Shown piece by piece: positions 1 through 8,666 of a stretch of DNA of 64,000 bases. The DNA is from CAJWOS01 sp964502005. Lineage in GTDB: Bacteria; Myxococcota_A; UBA796; UBA2385. Made by a program: the position numbers and the translations under genes. The DNA lies in NCBI GenBank assembly GCA_964502005.1, contig CAZCUX010000016.1, forward strand, positions 62,001 to 126,000, read 5' to 3'. Position 1 is the first letter of the stretch; each line of letters starts with the position of its first letter. A model generated the notes under the pieces. It was given only the letters and a program-made list of their open reading frames with translations, was not told the origin of the DNA and searched no databases.

Positions 1-1074
1 GCCGGTCAGATGCAGCTTCTCGCGTATGACCTCATCGACGAGATGGTGTATCGCTGGTCCCAGTCGCCGGTGGTCGCCGCCGAGACGCCCGTGGTGCTCG
101 TGGGCGTCACGGTGCCCGCTGGCCTTGGCTCCGGCATGGCCTCGTTGTTGGAGAACCACCTCTCCGAGCTCATGTTGCGGCATCCCGAGACCGGGCTGTC
201 GCTGGTCCATTGTCCGGTGTGTACCGCGATGGTGGTGCACTCGGGGCCAGAAGGCACCCGCATCGCCCGCGGCATCGACGACCCCACGGTGTTGGCGCAG
301 CTCGGCCAGGACACCGAACGGTTGGCTTTGTTTGTCGACATTGAGGCGGAAGGGGCGGCCTTGGTGCTTCGGGCGCGCCTCACGCGCCTCACGCCCACAT
401 TGCCGATTGTGTGGAGCCACACGCTGTCTTCCGAGGTGGGCGTGGCGGCATTGTTGCGCTCGCCTACCCGTCTCCAATCGGCCGAAGAGGCCCGCCAGGA
501 ATACGTCGATATGTTGGAAGACGGCGGGCGCTTCCTCATCCCCTTGCGAATGGGCGTTCGCTCGTTTGAGCGCTCCTCCGACGGGTTTTCGTTGGGTGCC
601 CCGCCGTTTTTGTGGTTTCAGTCGGGGATAGAGCTGTCCCCCACCACCGCCCGTGTGTGGACCTCTAGCTTTTTGGTGGGGTACAGCGTGGTCCCCCAAG
701 CCTACCAAGGCATCATGGGGCAAGTGCGCCAATCCCGCTTGCTCACCGGACGCAGCCGGTCGCTGACCCACCCCGACCTCTATGGATTTATCGGCGGCGC
801 GGTGATGACGGTGTGGGGGCCATCGGCGGCGTCGTTTCGCATTCAGCCGCTCACCGTGGACGAAGTCTTGGGGGATACGGCCAAGCAAGACCCCCGCGCC
901 ACCTTTGCGACGCTCCAGTTCGGCGCGGACCTTCGATTGGGCAACCGCGTGGGCTTGTCCTCGTTTTTTGAGACAATTCCATCGCTGCGAACCTCGGATA
1001 ATCTTGCCGACTATTTTTACTTTTTGGGCCTTCCGTGGTCCACTTGGGGCACGGAGGTGACGTTTTGGTTTTAG
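1..1074 (+). CDS. Exported outer-membrane-type protein, 5' truncated
   Basis: Family not recognised. The frame is open to the left edge and the first ATG (position 10) has no ribosome site, so the start and probably a signal peptide lie outside the window. Numbered from that ATG, it has a CPVC pair at residues 68-71 followed by MVVHSGP at 74-80. The next gene has the same arrangement, so the two look like divergent paralogues. The C-terminal half (about 180-354) alternates hydrophobic and polar residues and ends in Phe (...VTFWF), as outer-membrane beta-barrels do. The stop overlaps the next gene by 10 nt. It is the first visible gene of the MotAB/FliG-like operon. The barrel assignment is inference. 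Confidence 0.6.
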   Translation, partial: AGQMQLLAYDLIDEMVYRWSQSPVVAAETPVVLVGVTVPAGLGSGMASLLENHLSELMLRHPETGLSLVHCPVCTAMVVHSGPEGTRIARGIDDPTVLAQLGQDTERLALFVDIEAEGAALVLRARLTRLTPTLPIVWSHTLSSEVGVAALLRSPTRLQSAEEARQEYVDMLEDGGRFLIPLRMGVRSFERSSDGFSLGAPPFLWFQSGIELSPTTARVWTSSFLVGYSVVPQAYQGIMGQVRQSRLLTGRSRSLTHPDLYGFIGGAVMTVWGPSAASFRIQPLTVDEVLGDTAKQDPRATFATLQFGADLRLGNRVGLSSFFETIPSLRTSDNLADYFYFLGLPWSTWGTEVTFWF

Positions 1075-2021
1075 CGTTCCTCTGTGCTATATTGCTGTGG
1101 GTCACGCCGGCGCACGCCGACCCCACGGCCACCCGCGATGCCCTCGACCGCCTCCAAGAAGTGTTGGAAGTGCAAGCGGAAGCAGGTGCGTTTGGAGCGG
1201 CGGGCAGCCAGCCAGTGATTTTGGTGCGGGCCGAGCCGCGCTATATCGAGTCCGAGGCGTGGTTTCAGACCCGCGTTGTTGAAGTGCTGGTGCCGGTGTT
1301 CGCCGATGGGGGCTTGCGTGTATGCGAAGCATGTTCGGCGTCGCGGGCCCAGGTGGGCGATGGGGCGATGGTCGTGCAATCGGGCCCCGTCACCTTGGAC
1401 GAGGTCCGCGCGCTCGACGATGCCGCGCGGGGCACGGCGCCTGTCGCGGGGCTGGCCGTTTGGGTGGACGAGACCATCTCGGGTGTGTCGGTGCGCGTCG
1501 TCGACCTGTCCAATGGGCGCGTTGTGCTGGCGCGCAATGTCGACCCCAACCTCGCCGAGAGTCGCCGTTCGCGGCGCACCTACACCCAAGCCGAAGAGCT
1601 CGCGCGGCGGGCGCGGGGCGATGGGCTGACCCAATCGTTTGTCGATGTGGCCGTGTTTCCCGGACAGCACGTCTCGATTGACTGGACGGACCAATGGGGA
1701 CCGGACAATCGGCGGCTATCGGGCGTGACGGTGTCGCTGTTTGACCCCGTCCTCGGCGTAGGCGCGTGCCATCACCGCGCCACCCGCCTGTTCGACACGA
1801 CGGTGGGCGCGCAGGTGTTGATGAGCGTACCGACCGCGTTGGTCAACAGTTTTGGAACCGATGTCGGCGACGTCATCGACCCGATGCTCACGGCTGCGGG
1901 CGTCATCCGTGTGCCGTTTGGCCGAAAAAACTACGGAATCAATCTAATTGCGTCCACCAATAGCCGCGTAGGCGTGGGTATTTCATTGCTAAACGCCACT
2001 CTCTTGCCGGTATTGCCATGA
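1065..2021 (+). CDS. Exported protein with CxxC, paralogue of the preceding gene
   Basis: Unknown family, 318 aa. A TTG at 1065 is chosen because GGAGG lies 7 nt upstream (1053-1057) and it gives a clean signal peptide (residues 1-18, ending PAHA before Asp19). A GTG at 1035 would add ten polar residues. CEAC lies at residues 87-90 and MVVQSGP at 102-108, matching CPVC...MVVHSGP in the upstream gene. The C-terminal third is glycine and hydrophobic rich and could form strands or a barrel. The protein is probably periplasmic or outer membrane. The stop overlaps the next start as ATGA, which suggests translational coupling. The start is well supported; the function is unknown. Confidence 0.7.
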   Translation: MVLAFLCAILLWVTPAHADPTATRDALDRLQEVLEVQAEAGAFGAAGSQPVILVRAEPRYIESEAWFQTRVVEVLVPVFADGGLRVCEACSASRAQVGDGAMVVQSGPVTLDEVRALDDAARGTAPVAGLAVWVDETISGVSVRVVDLSNGRVVLARNVDPNLAESRRSRRTYTQAEELARRARGDGLTQSFVDVAVFPGQHVSIDWTDQWGPDNRRLSGVTVSLFDPVLGVGACHHRATRLFDTTVGAQVLMSVPTALVNSFGTDVGDVIDPMLTAAGVIRVPFGRKNYGINLIASTNSRVGVGISLLNATLLPVLP

Positions 2022-2674
2022 TTGAGTATTGTGCTGATTTTTCGCGCCGTCTGCGGCTGGTTGCGCTCGTGGCGGTGGGGGCGCTTGGTTGCGCATCGCA
2101 CAACTACACGCATTACCTCATCGAACCCGCGCCCGCCGTCGACCCTTTGCTGCTCGAAGAAGAGGGCAGCCAGGTGCGTCCGATGGGGTTTGGGTCCACG
2201 ACGGCCATGACCGTGCGGTGGAACGACGGAAACCTCATCACCGAGGTGCAGATTCCGCTCCTGGCGAGCGGGCAGCGCATCGTCGTCGAGCACGGCACCG
2301 GGGGGACCGGCCTGCAAACCATCCCCGCCAGCCGCCTCGTACCGCCCGCGCCCGGTCCCGCCGACCAAACCCTCGACGCCGCCTATCGAGAGCGTGGCCT
2401 GCGGGTCAACACTGATGCGCCAGAAGTGAGCCTCACCGGCGCACGCGTGCGTATGCAAGAAGCGTTGTCTTCCGGCAACTATTCGTTGGCCCTTGAATGG
2501 TGCGAGCTCGTGTTGGCGCGCTACCCGTCCCATCCTGAATCCTTGCGGGCCAAAGGCTCGATTTTGTTTTTGCTGGGCGAGCGCGAAAAAGCCGTCGAGG
2601 TGTACGAAGCTGCGGAGGCAGTGGAGTCGGACCCGGCGGTACGCGCGCGTTTGGAAGAACTTCAGCAACGTTGA
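2018..2674 (+). CDS. TPR-containing lipoprotein
   Basis: 218 aa. An N-terminal signal ends in the lipobox ALGC (Cys25), so a lipoprotein is predicted. Asp26/Ser27 sorting residues are not obvious (the sequence continues ASHN), so outer-membrane placement is possible. The last 75 residues form helical repeats of TPR type (alternating SGNYSLALEWCELVLARYP and GEREKAVEVYEAAEAV style helices). A beta-rich middle section is unrecognised. TPR lipoproteins commonly act as scaffolds in envelope machines, for example GltE in Myxococcus gliding. It starts within the stop of the upstream gene and sits directly before the MotA-like gene, so it probably belongs to the same complex (inference). Confidence 0.7.
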   Translation: MIEYCADFSRRLRLVALVAVGALGCASHNYTHYLIEPAPAVDPLLLEEEGSQVRPMGFGSTTAMTVRWNDGNLITEVQIPLLASGQRIVVEHGTGGTGLQTIPASRLVPPAPGPADQTLDAAYRERGLRVNTDAPEVSLTGARVRMQEALSSGNYSLALEWCELVLARYPSHPESLRAKGSILFLLGEREKAVEVYEAAEAVESDPAVRARLEELQQR

Positions 2675-2748
2675 CGTCTGACGCGCCCGGCGACGGGCCG
2701 TCTCGGGCAAGCCGCGGGCCACACCGTTGCAGCCCATCTGGAGACCGT

Positions 2749-3468
2749 GTGCAGCTCATTGGATTGGCCTTGTTGGTGTTCGTGGTGTGGTTCGGCTTCG
2801 GCGACCGCGCCGACGCGACGATTTCCGCATTCGACACCCATGCCCTCACGATGGTGTTGGGGGGCTCATTGGCGGCGGTGCTGATCTCGTCGAGCGCCAT
2901 CACGACGCTGCGCACATTTGTATTGTTGCGCGAGATGGTGCCCGGCCTCGGGCGCTTCACCCGTGACACCGACGCCCTGGAGCGCCAACGGGCGCAAATG
3001 GTGGACCTCTGGCGCGAAGGGCGGCGGGCCCAGGCGGTAGAGCTGGCCCAATCGAGCCAAGACCCGGCGATTTCTCGGATGTTGGCCCTCGTGTTGGCCC
3101 GTGCGCCCGCGGAGGCCGTGCACGCAACCTACACAGAGCTGCGCCACGCCGAGCTCACCCGCTGGCAGCCCGCGGTCGGAAACTGGGAGGTCTTGGCCAA
3201 GCTGGCGCCTTCGTTTGGCATGGTGGGCACCATCACGGGCATGATTCAAATGTTTCAAAACATGGGCGACGACACCACCAATATGGGCGCGGCAATCTCT
3301 CTCGCGCTCGTCGCGACGCTCTACGGCGTGGCGTTTGGTGCAGGAATCGCGGGCCCCGTGGGGCACTACTTGCGTGGCTTGCTCGACGAGCGCATCGGCG
3401 CCCTCGAGCGCTGTGAGCAAAGTGTCGGCGAGCTGGTTGCCCTCGGCAGCCGCGGCGCGGGAGGGTGA
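2749..3468 (+). CDS. MotA-like proton channel subunit (MotA/TolQ/ExbB family)
   Basis: 239 aa from GTG 2749, which has TGGAGA 5 nt upstream and begins directly with a membrane segment. An alternative TTG at 2671 overlaps the previous stop as TTGA but adds 26 polar residues. Four membrane segments are visible, with a long charged cytoplasmic loop (about 65-140) as in MotA. Residues 152-161 read LAPSFGMVGT, the MotA third-helix motif with its conserved proline, followed by a MotA-like stretch containing MIQMFQNM and VATLYGV. This resembles MotA more than ExbB or TolQ, although it is shorter than E. coli MotA (295 aa). With the next gene it should form an ion-driven stator. No other flagellar gene is nearby apart from the FliG-like protein two genes on. 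Confidence 0.85.
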   Translation: MQLIGLALLVFVVWFGFGDRADATISAFDTHALTMVLGGSLAAVLISSSAITTLRTFVLLREMVPGLGRFTRDTDALERQRAQMVDLWREGRRAQAVELAQSSQDPAISRMLALVLARAPAEAVHATYTELRHAELTRWQPAVGNWEVLAKLAPSFGMVGTITGMIQMFQNMGDDTTNMGAAISLALVATLYGVAFGAGIAGPVGHYLRGLLDERIGALERCEQSVGELVALGSRGAGG

Positions 3469-3471
3469 GCT

Positions 3472-4098
3472 TTGCAACGGCGTTCTTACTCCAATGATGA
3501 AGGCTGGCTATTGTCTTATGCCGACCTCATCACCAACTTGCTCATCTTCTTCGCGATGCTGCTCGCCGCCGCCCAAATCAGTCGCACGCGGATGCAGCGT
3601 ATTGTCCGTGATATTTCGGGCATTGAACAGCCCGAGAGCCTCGCGAGCATTCAAGAAGACATCGACGCGCGGATTGCCGCGGAGGGGCTTGAGGAATTGG
3701 TCCATACCGACCTCACCGATGATGGCCTCAAGCTCTCGCTCAACTCCGGCTTGGTGTTTGACTCGGGAAGTGCTGTCATCCGTACTGACCTGTCGGGCAC
3801 CCTCGACCGTATGTTGCAAACATTGGTTCCGTATGGTGCCCAATACAACTTTGCGGTAGAGGGACACACCGACGGTACGCCGATTGTCGGGGGTGGTCCT
3901 TATGCGTCCAACTGGGAGCTCTCGACCGGCCGGGCCAACGCCGTGCGCGGACGATTGGAGACCGTGGGCGTCGAGAAGGGGCGCATTCGCGTAGAAGGCT
4001 ATGCCGACACCGTGCCGCTTCCCGAAGAACAACTCGAAGGGCTGTCCGATGAAGAGCGATTGGCCCGTCACCGCCGTGTTGTGCTGAGGATTTACTGA
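3472..4098 (+). CDS. MotB-like stator protein with OmpA peptidoglycan-binding domain
   Basis: 208 aa, TTG start at 3472 preceded by GGAGGG. The N-terminal plug segment WLLSYADLITNLLIFFAMLL (residues 12-31) carries the proton-carrying Asp at residue 18, equivalent to Asp32 of E. coli MotB. A short linker leads to an OmpA/MotB domain (about 80-208) with FDSGSAVI (96-103), GHTDGTP (131-137) and the peptidoglycan-contact motif NWELSTGRANAV (147-158). The protein should anchor the stator to the cell wall. It follows the MotA-like gene by 3 nt, and its stop overlaps the next ATG by one base. The order motA-motB-FliG-like implies stator and rotor made from one transcript. Confidence 0.88.
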   Translation: MQRRSYSNDEGWLLSYADLITNLLIFFAMLLAAAQISRTRMQRIVRDISGIEQPESLASIQEDIDARIAAEGLEELVHTDLTDDGLKLSLNSGLVFDSGSAVIRTDLSGTLDRMLQTLVPYGAQYNFAVEGHTDGTPIVGGGPYASNWELSTGRANAVRGRLETVGVEKGRIRVEGYADTVPLPEEQLEGLSDEERLARHRRVVLRIY

Positions 4099-5846
4099 TG
4101 TCCGTCCTATTGCTTATGGCCGTCGTCGGAACCTCCGCCCACGCGCGGGGAACTACGCTCCCACGACGAGAAATACCAGCCCCCGTATTGGCCGAAGTCG
4201 CCGACTTAGACGCGCGCTTCGAAGAGGCGCTGGCCATCGATTGTGAGCCGTCACGCTGCTTTTCGACGGGCTGTGTCTATAGCGACCACGCCGTCGCCGA
4301 CCGCCCACGGGCCAGCTCGCTGCCCGGTCTCGGCGAGACCGCGGGGCCCGGCTCCGTCCCTACCCAAGCGTGGCTGACCGCCGCCACTTGCGGGTATGTG
4401 CACGAGCCGGCCGCCGACCCCAAAGATGTCCAAGCCTTGACCCGCCGCTTGGTCGCCCGCGTTTCGTCGCCTTGGACCGATGTGTCGGTCAGCGCCAAGG
4501 CCCTCGACCCCTTGCCCGCGTATTTTCGCGACACCCCCGCCGACGAGACCGCCGAAGCCCCGGCCGAGGCGCCGCCGCCCGCTCCGCCGACCCTCTCGTC
4601 GACCTCTGCCTTGCAAGATGTCTGGACGGCGCTGTTGCCGCACTTCTTCTGGATGGTGGGCATCGGCCTCGTCACCGTCGCCGCTTCTGTGCTCGTGTGG
4701 GCCGGTCGCCGGTTGGGACAGCCGACGCTCGACGAGCGCCTCCTGTTGGCCAGCCTTCAGCAGCCGCCGCCCCCCGCGGAAGTCGAGCCGGAGGCGCCGC
4801 CCGAGGCGCCCGGTCCAAACGTAACGCAACAAAGAGTTACGTGGCTCTTGCGGCTCCAGGCGCTCGATCCCGATGGCATCGACCCCGTAGTGCAAGCGCT
4901 CTTGCGCGCCCGCTTGCGCGCGGGAGACGTTCCCTTTTTGGCCCGCGCGATGCTGACCTTTCCCGACCACCTGCCCCGCATGATGCCGTCGGGTGGGGAT
5001 GTGGCCGAAACCAAGCTGCGGGTCGCGCGCTTTATCGAACAGGCTGATGCCTCGCAGCTTCCCGACGAGGCGACCTTCTTCGCCGCCCTCGACCGGCACG
5101 TCGCCGCCGCGGCCATTTCCTCCCAAGCCGACGCGGAGGTCGTGCGAAGCCTGCGCGAAGACTACGGCACCGCGGGCGTTTGCGCGCTGATGGAAAAGCT
5201 TGGCCCCCGGATGGCTGGCCTCGTGTTTGCGCTCGCGCCTCCACTGACCCGCGCTGAATCCGCACAGCGCCTTTCTCCACGTCAACTGAGCGGCATGGCC
5301 AGCGCGTTGTTGGAATCCAATCGTATGACGCCCGACGAAACGGACCAGTTGTTCGCTGCCGTGCGAGGCAACCCGGCGCCCTTCCGGTCGATTGCCCACC
5401 GCGAAGACCACGGCCCGGAGGTCGATGCCGCAGGGGCGCTCTCGGTGCTGCTGACCTACCTTTCGCCCGACGACCGCCAAGGGGTGCTCCGGCACGCCCT
5501 CGCGAAAGTGGGGGGCACTGCGCCCGCCTGGATGCGCCGGGTGCTCTTCGCTGACATGGTAGAGGTGCTGGACAACGAAGCGCGAGCGGACCTTTTGCTC
5601 GGCGTGCCGGTAGAGGGGCTGGCCGCGTGGCTGTCGGTGTTGCCGGCCGAAGTGCGGGGGCGCCTCCAAGGGAGCTTGCCCGAGGCCTTGCGCACGTCGT
5701 TGGTCGCGATGTCGCGGTTTTCGTCCCGGTCCACCCAGCTCGCCCGCGCAGACGAAGGCCGCGTCGCGATTTCCGAAGGGCTGGGCGAGGCGCTCGCGCG
5801 TGCGGGCATTCCTTTCGAAGCGGCGCTGCTCGGAGCGGGTGAATGA
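4098..5846 (+). CDS. Membrane-anchored FliG-like putative rotor protein
   Basis: 582 aa. A signal peptide (1-17) is followed by a periplasmic section with four Cys (49, 54, 59, 98), a Pro/Ala-rich linker, one membrane helix (about 183-203) and a cytoplasmic half. That half resembles FliG. Residues 358-420 match the FliG N/M pattern (LMEKLGPRMAGLVF, LSPRQLSGMA). Residues 441-575 run in parallel with the FliG linker and C-terminal torque domain: LSVLLTYLSPDDRQGVL, RRVLFADMVEVLDNEARADLL, then VEGLAAWL, with an AI..GL..AL..AG ending. The FliG EHPQTIA motif is not evident. The match is by eye and does not prove homology. FliG normally binds the FliF ring, whereas here FliG-like modules are fused to a single-pass membrane protein beside MotA and MotB. 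Confidence 0.65.
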   Translation: MSVLLLMAVVGTSAHARGTTLPRREIPAPVLAEVADLDARFEEALAIDCEPSRCFSTGCVYSDHAVADRPRASSLPGLGETAGPGSVPTQAWLTAATCGYVHEPAADPKDVQALTRRLVARVSSPWTDVSVSAKALDPLPAYFRDTPADETAEAPAEAPPPAPPTLSSTSALQDVWTALLPHFFWMVGIGLVTVAASVLVWAGRRLGQPTLDERLLLASLQQPPPPAEVEPEAPPEAPGPNVTQQRVTWLLRLQALDPDGIDPVVQALLRARLRAGDVPFLARAMLTFPDHLPRMMPSGGDVAETKLRVARFIEQADASQLPDEATFFAALDRHVAAAAISSQADAEVVRSLREDYGTAGVCALMEKLGPRMAGLVFALAPPLTRAESAQRLSPRQLSGMASALLESNRMTPDETDQLFAAVRGNPAPFRSIAHREDHGPEVDAAGALSVLLTYLSPDDRQGVLRHALAKVGGTAPAWMRRVLFADMVEVLDNEARADLLLGVPVEGLAAWLSVLPAEVRGRLQGSLPEALRTSLVAMSRFSSRSTQLARADEGRVAISEGLGEALARAGIPFEAALLGAGE

Positions 5847-7897
5847 CGCGCTGGCTGCTCCTTCTGGGGATTGGAGCGGTGTCTTGCTCCAAGGTGCCCC
5901 TGTTGGATGTCAACGCGGGCTTCAGCCGCGCGGATATGGCGTGGTTTGAAGAAGAAAACACGCTGTTTGTGTTTTACGAAGTGTCGGCGGAGCAAGGCAT
6001 CACCGAGCACAGCGTCGTCGAGGTCACTTATGCCACCGACGACGGCGTGGTCGATTGGACGCCCGTTTCCGCATTCTCGACCGTACACCCCCATGTTCCC
6101 GTGGACTGTGGGGTGAACGCATTGTGCGGCAGCACCAGCATCGCGGTCGACAAGCCCCCCCGTGAAGTGGGGATGCGGCTGCGCTACCATCCCGACGGGG
6201 AGCTGGCCCTCGACGCCCGCGCCGTCTTCAATCGCGTGGGGCGGGGCGCGCCCCATTCGAGCCGCAGCCTCGTCGTTTATGGGGTGTTTGACGAGTTCAA
6301 TCGGCAAGTGCAATGGCGGTCCCGAAACCAGTTCCCCACGGTGCGAAACGAAGAGGCGACCGAGCTTGGCTTGCGGCGAAACCTGACCATCTCCGACATG
6401 GCGTCCGGCTTCCTCGCGGCCGTCGCTTCGGACAACCCCTATGCCTACGGCGTGCCGTGCTCCGGCTCCTTCCAAGACCTCGGCCTGGGCGTTGTCTCCA
6501 CCAATGCGCGCGCGGTCTTTCACCCGGACGACGTGCCGCCGTTGGCCTCGGCCGCCTCGGCCATTTGCGCCGATGCGACCGTCGAAGACGCAACCGGAAC
6601 CTTCACCACCACAGCGTATGCCCGGAAAAACCCCGAAGTCCGACCTGCATTTCCGCTGCTGCGTAGCCCCGTTGACCAAGCCACCCAGATTTCGTTTTTT
6701 TTGCAGCCGTGCCTGCGCACCATCAATCGGGACCACGAAGAGATGCAGCGCCAACGGCTGCAAATGGAGGATGTACGCGCGACTTGCATCGACGACTGGA
6801 CCGACCCATCCTTCGAGAACCGTCTCGTGGCGCTGTTTTCCGATGCCATCGAAGCGGAGCGGGTGAGGGGAGACGATATGGTCCTCGCTATCGCCATTCA
6901 CCACGACGATAGCCGCGTCACGGACCTTGTAGAAGGCGCGCTGGCGCGTATTTTGCCCGACGAGCGCCACCGCAGCACCCCCCGCGTCGCCGGCGGGTTC
7001 GTGTTTGATAGCGAGGCGCGGGAGCTCGATGACCCCGACCTTTCCGCCTACATTTTGTGGTGCCCGAGCATTCTCGACCCCTCCTCCGTCACCGTTTCGA
7101 GCGCCGCGTTGGCGACGTGCGCCATCGCCCCGGACATCCCCGGCCTCGACCTCGGGCCCCTCAGTTTTGGAATGCTTCCCGTGCTCGCGCCCCGCGAGGA
7201 TTACCTCAAATTCATCCGGGATTATAGCAAGCGGCAGGCTGGCTCGGTGCTCGACCTCGAGTGGTTGGCGCCCCGCTTCGCCACCACCACCGACCACGTT
7301 GACCTCGGCGCGTTTGGCGTCGTCACCTTCCTCAATGATGAGCGGATATCGGCGGAGTTTGATGATGCGTACTCGTACTGCGCGCCCAAGAATCCGCTGC
7401 CTGTCGCCTTTCGCTCTGACTTCATGGCCTCGGATGCGTTTTCGGAGTTGATTGCCGAAGTGTGTCGCCAGGGCGACATCCAAGACGACTACTGCGCTAC
7501 CCTCGAAGCGGGCGTGCTCCCCCTCGAAATGCTCCCCGAATGGCATGTGTTGATGCACGAATCGGGCTACGAACTGGGCGTGTACTGGGATTTCCCGTAC
7601 CTCCTGCGCATGGAGTACGAAGCGGTGGTGGCCGGCAGCATCAGCGCCGTTGGCCTCACGGTGCCCTTCGGCTTCGCCCGCGATGGCGAGACCTACTACG
7701 GCTCGGAGGTTTGGCGCAGCGACTCGTTTGCATTGGACGAGGTCCTCACCCAATGCGACCGCTTCTGCGACTTTCCTACTTTTGACAGTGCGGGCGTTTA
7801 CCAGGTCCACACGCCCTTTTCGCCGGTCTACCAATCGAATTGTTATGTGCCAACCTTCCCAACGCCCGCAGATGGAGGGTTTCCTCTTGACCCTTGA
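5843..7897 (+). CDS. Large exported lipoprotein, unknown family
   Basis: 684 aa. The signal MTRWLLLLGIGAVSC ends in lipobox VSC (Cys15). The rest shows no domain I recognise. It contains many spaced Cys residues, aromatic clusters and DDD/EE acidic patches, suggesting a folded periplasmic or surface protein with disulfides. No membrane segment follows the signal. Its ATG overlaps the stop of the FliG-like gene (ATGA), and its own stop is overlapped 11 nt by the next gene, so it is translationally embedded in the motor operon. The position suggests a structural or adhesin-like part of the same apparatus (inference). Confidence 0.65.
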   Translation: MTRWLLLLGIGAVSCSKVPLLDVNAGFSRADMAWFEEENTLFVFYEVSAEQGITEHSVVEVTYATDDGVVDWTPVSAFSTVHPHVPVDCGVNALCGSTSIAVDKPPREVGMRLRYHPDGELALDARAVFNRVGRGAPHSSRSLVVYGVFDEFNRQVQWRSRNQFPTVRNEEATELGLRRNLTISDMASGFLAAVASDNPYAYGVPCSGSFQDLGLGVVSTNARAVFHPDDVPPLASAASAICADATVEDATGTFTTTAYARKNPEVRPAFPLLRSPVDQATQISFFLQPCLRTINRDHEEMQRQRLQMEDVRATCIDDWTDPSFENRLVALFSDAIEAERVRGDDMVLAIAIHHDDSRVTDLVEGALARILPDERHRSTPRVAGGFVFDSEARELDDPDLSAYILWCPSILDPSSVTVSSAALATCAIAPDIPGLDLGPLSFGMLPVLAPREDYLKFIRDYSKRQAGSVLDLEWLAPRFATTTDHVDLGAFGVVTFLNDERISAEFDDAYSYCAPKNPLPVAFRSDFMASDAFSELIAEVCRQGDIQDDYCATLEAGVLPLEMLPEWHVLMHESGYELGVYWDFPYLLRMEYEAVVAGSISAVGLTVPFGFARDGETYYGSEVWRSDSFALDEVLTQCDRFCDFPTFDSAGVYQVHTPFSPVYQSNCYVPTFPTPADGGFPLDP

Positions 7898-8666
7898 CCT
7901 GCGCGTTTTGGCGTTTATCGGAGTCGCGCTGTCTGCGCCTGCGTGGGCAGACGACGCCGAAGACCCCTTGTCGCCGTACCGCACGCCGTTTCCGGTGCTG
8001 ACCGAGCGTGTGCTGGGCACGACCTCGCGTCCCGTGGAGTTTGATTGGCGGCGCGGAAAGGTGCAAGTGGGCGGCGGCGTGCGCCAGTTGGCCGAACTCA
8101 ACAACTTCAATAGCCTCGGGGCGGGGTTTGTCGCGCGGTTTCCGACCAACGGAATGGTATTCGAAACCACCGTAGAGTGGGTCGAGGTGTGGGATACGCC
8201 ATCCTCCGAGCTTTTGGCGCTTACGCCGTATCGACAGCCGGGCCGACCCGCGCGCGTGGACCTCGACTTTGCCCTTGGGATTCCGGTCGCTGAGGGCATC
8301 GTAACAGCGGCGCGGCGATGGTTTCCGCCGATGCAGTTGGTGTTCCTTGGATATGTTGGCCTGCGCTATTCGGTGTTCCCGGGTGCCTTCGAAGGCATGC
8401 GATTTGGCGAGGCGACGGCAGCGCTCTTGTCGCCGGTCGTTGGACCCACCGAACTGGAAAATCTGGATAGCAAACGCCTCGATGCAATGCAGGTAGATAC
8501 TGCTCGATACGGTCCTATGATTGGTATCGGAAATGATTTTTATTTTGCGCAAGGTGTGTTTGTATCGCCTCGCGCCAACCTCGCGGTTCCATTGTTTGTG
8601 CTGGCCACCCAATCGAACTTGCGTTGGTGGTCGGACGTGACCCTCAGGGCAGGGGTGGTGTTTTGA
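7887..8666 (+). CDS. Outer-membrane beta-barrel-like protein
   Basis: 259 aa. TTG 7887 is preferred: GGAGGG (7874-7879) lies 7 nt upstream and it yields a signal peptide ending APAWA before DDAED. An in-frame ATG at 7872 is possible but would place the ribosome site inside the gene. The mature part has many alternating strands (VEFDWRRGKVQVGGGV, GAGFVARFP, LRYSVFPG) and ends in ...LRAGVVF, with the C-terminal Phe typical of barrel proteins inserted by BamA. Length suits an 8- to 10-strand barrel. It overlaps the previous gene by 11 nt and the next by 4 nt (TTGA). It could be the outer-membrane end of the motor complex (inference). Confidence 0.62.
   Translation: MTLDLRVLAFIGVALSAPAWADDAEDPLSPYRTPFPVLTERVLGTTSRPVEFDWRRGKVQVGGGVRQLAELNNFNSLGAGFVARFPTNGMVFETTVEWVEVWDTPSSELLALTPYRQPGRPARVDLDFALGIPVAEGIVTAARRWFPPMQLVFLGYVGLRYSVFPGAFEGMRFGEATAALLSPVVGPTELENLDSKRLDAMQVDTARYGPMIGIGNDFYFAQGVFVSPRANLAVPLFVLATQSNLRWWSDVTLRAGVVF

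Noticed and set aside
5456..8299. Long minus-strand frame (947 codons) antisense to the motor operon
   Set aside because: GC-rich codon bias opens antisense frames. The plus strand has signal peptides, overlaps and motifs, while the minus frame has none.
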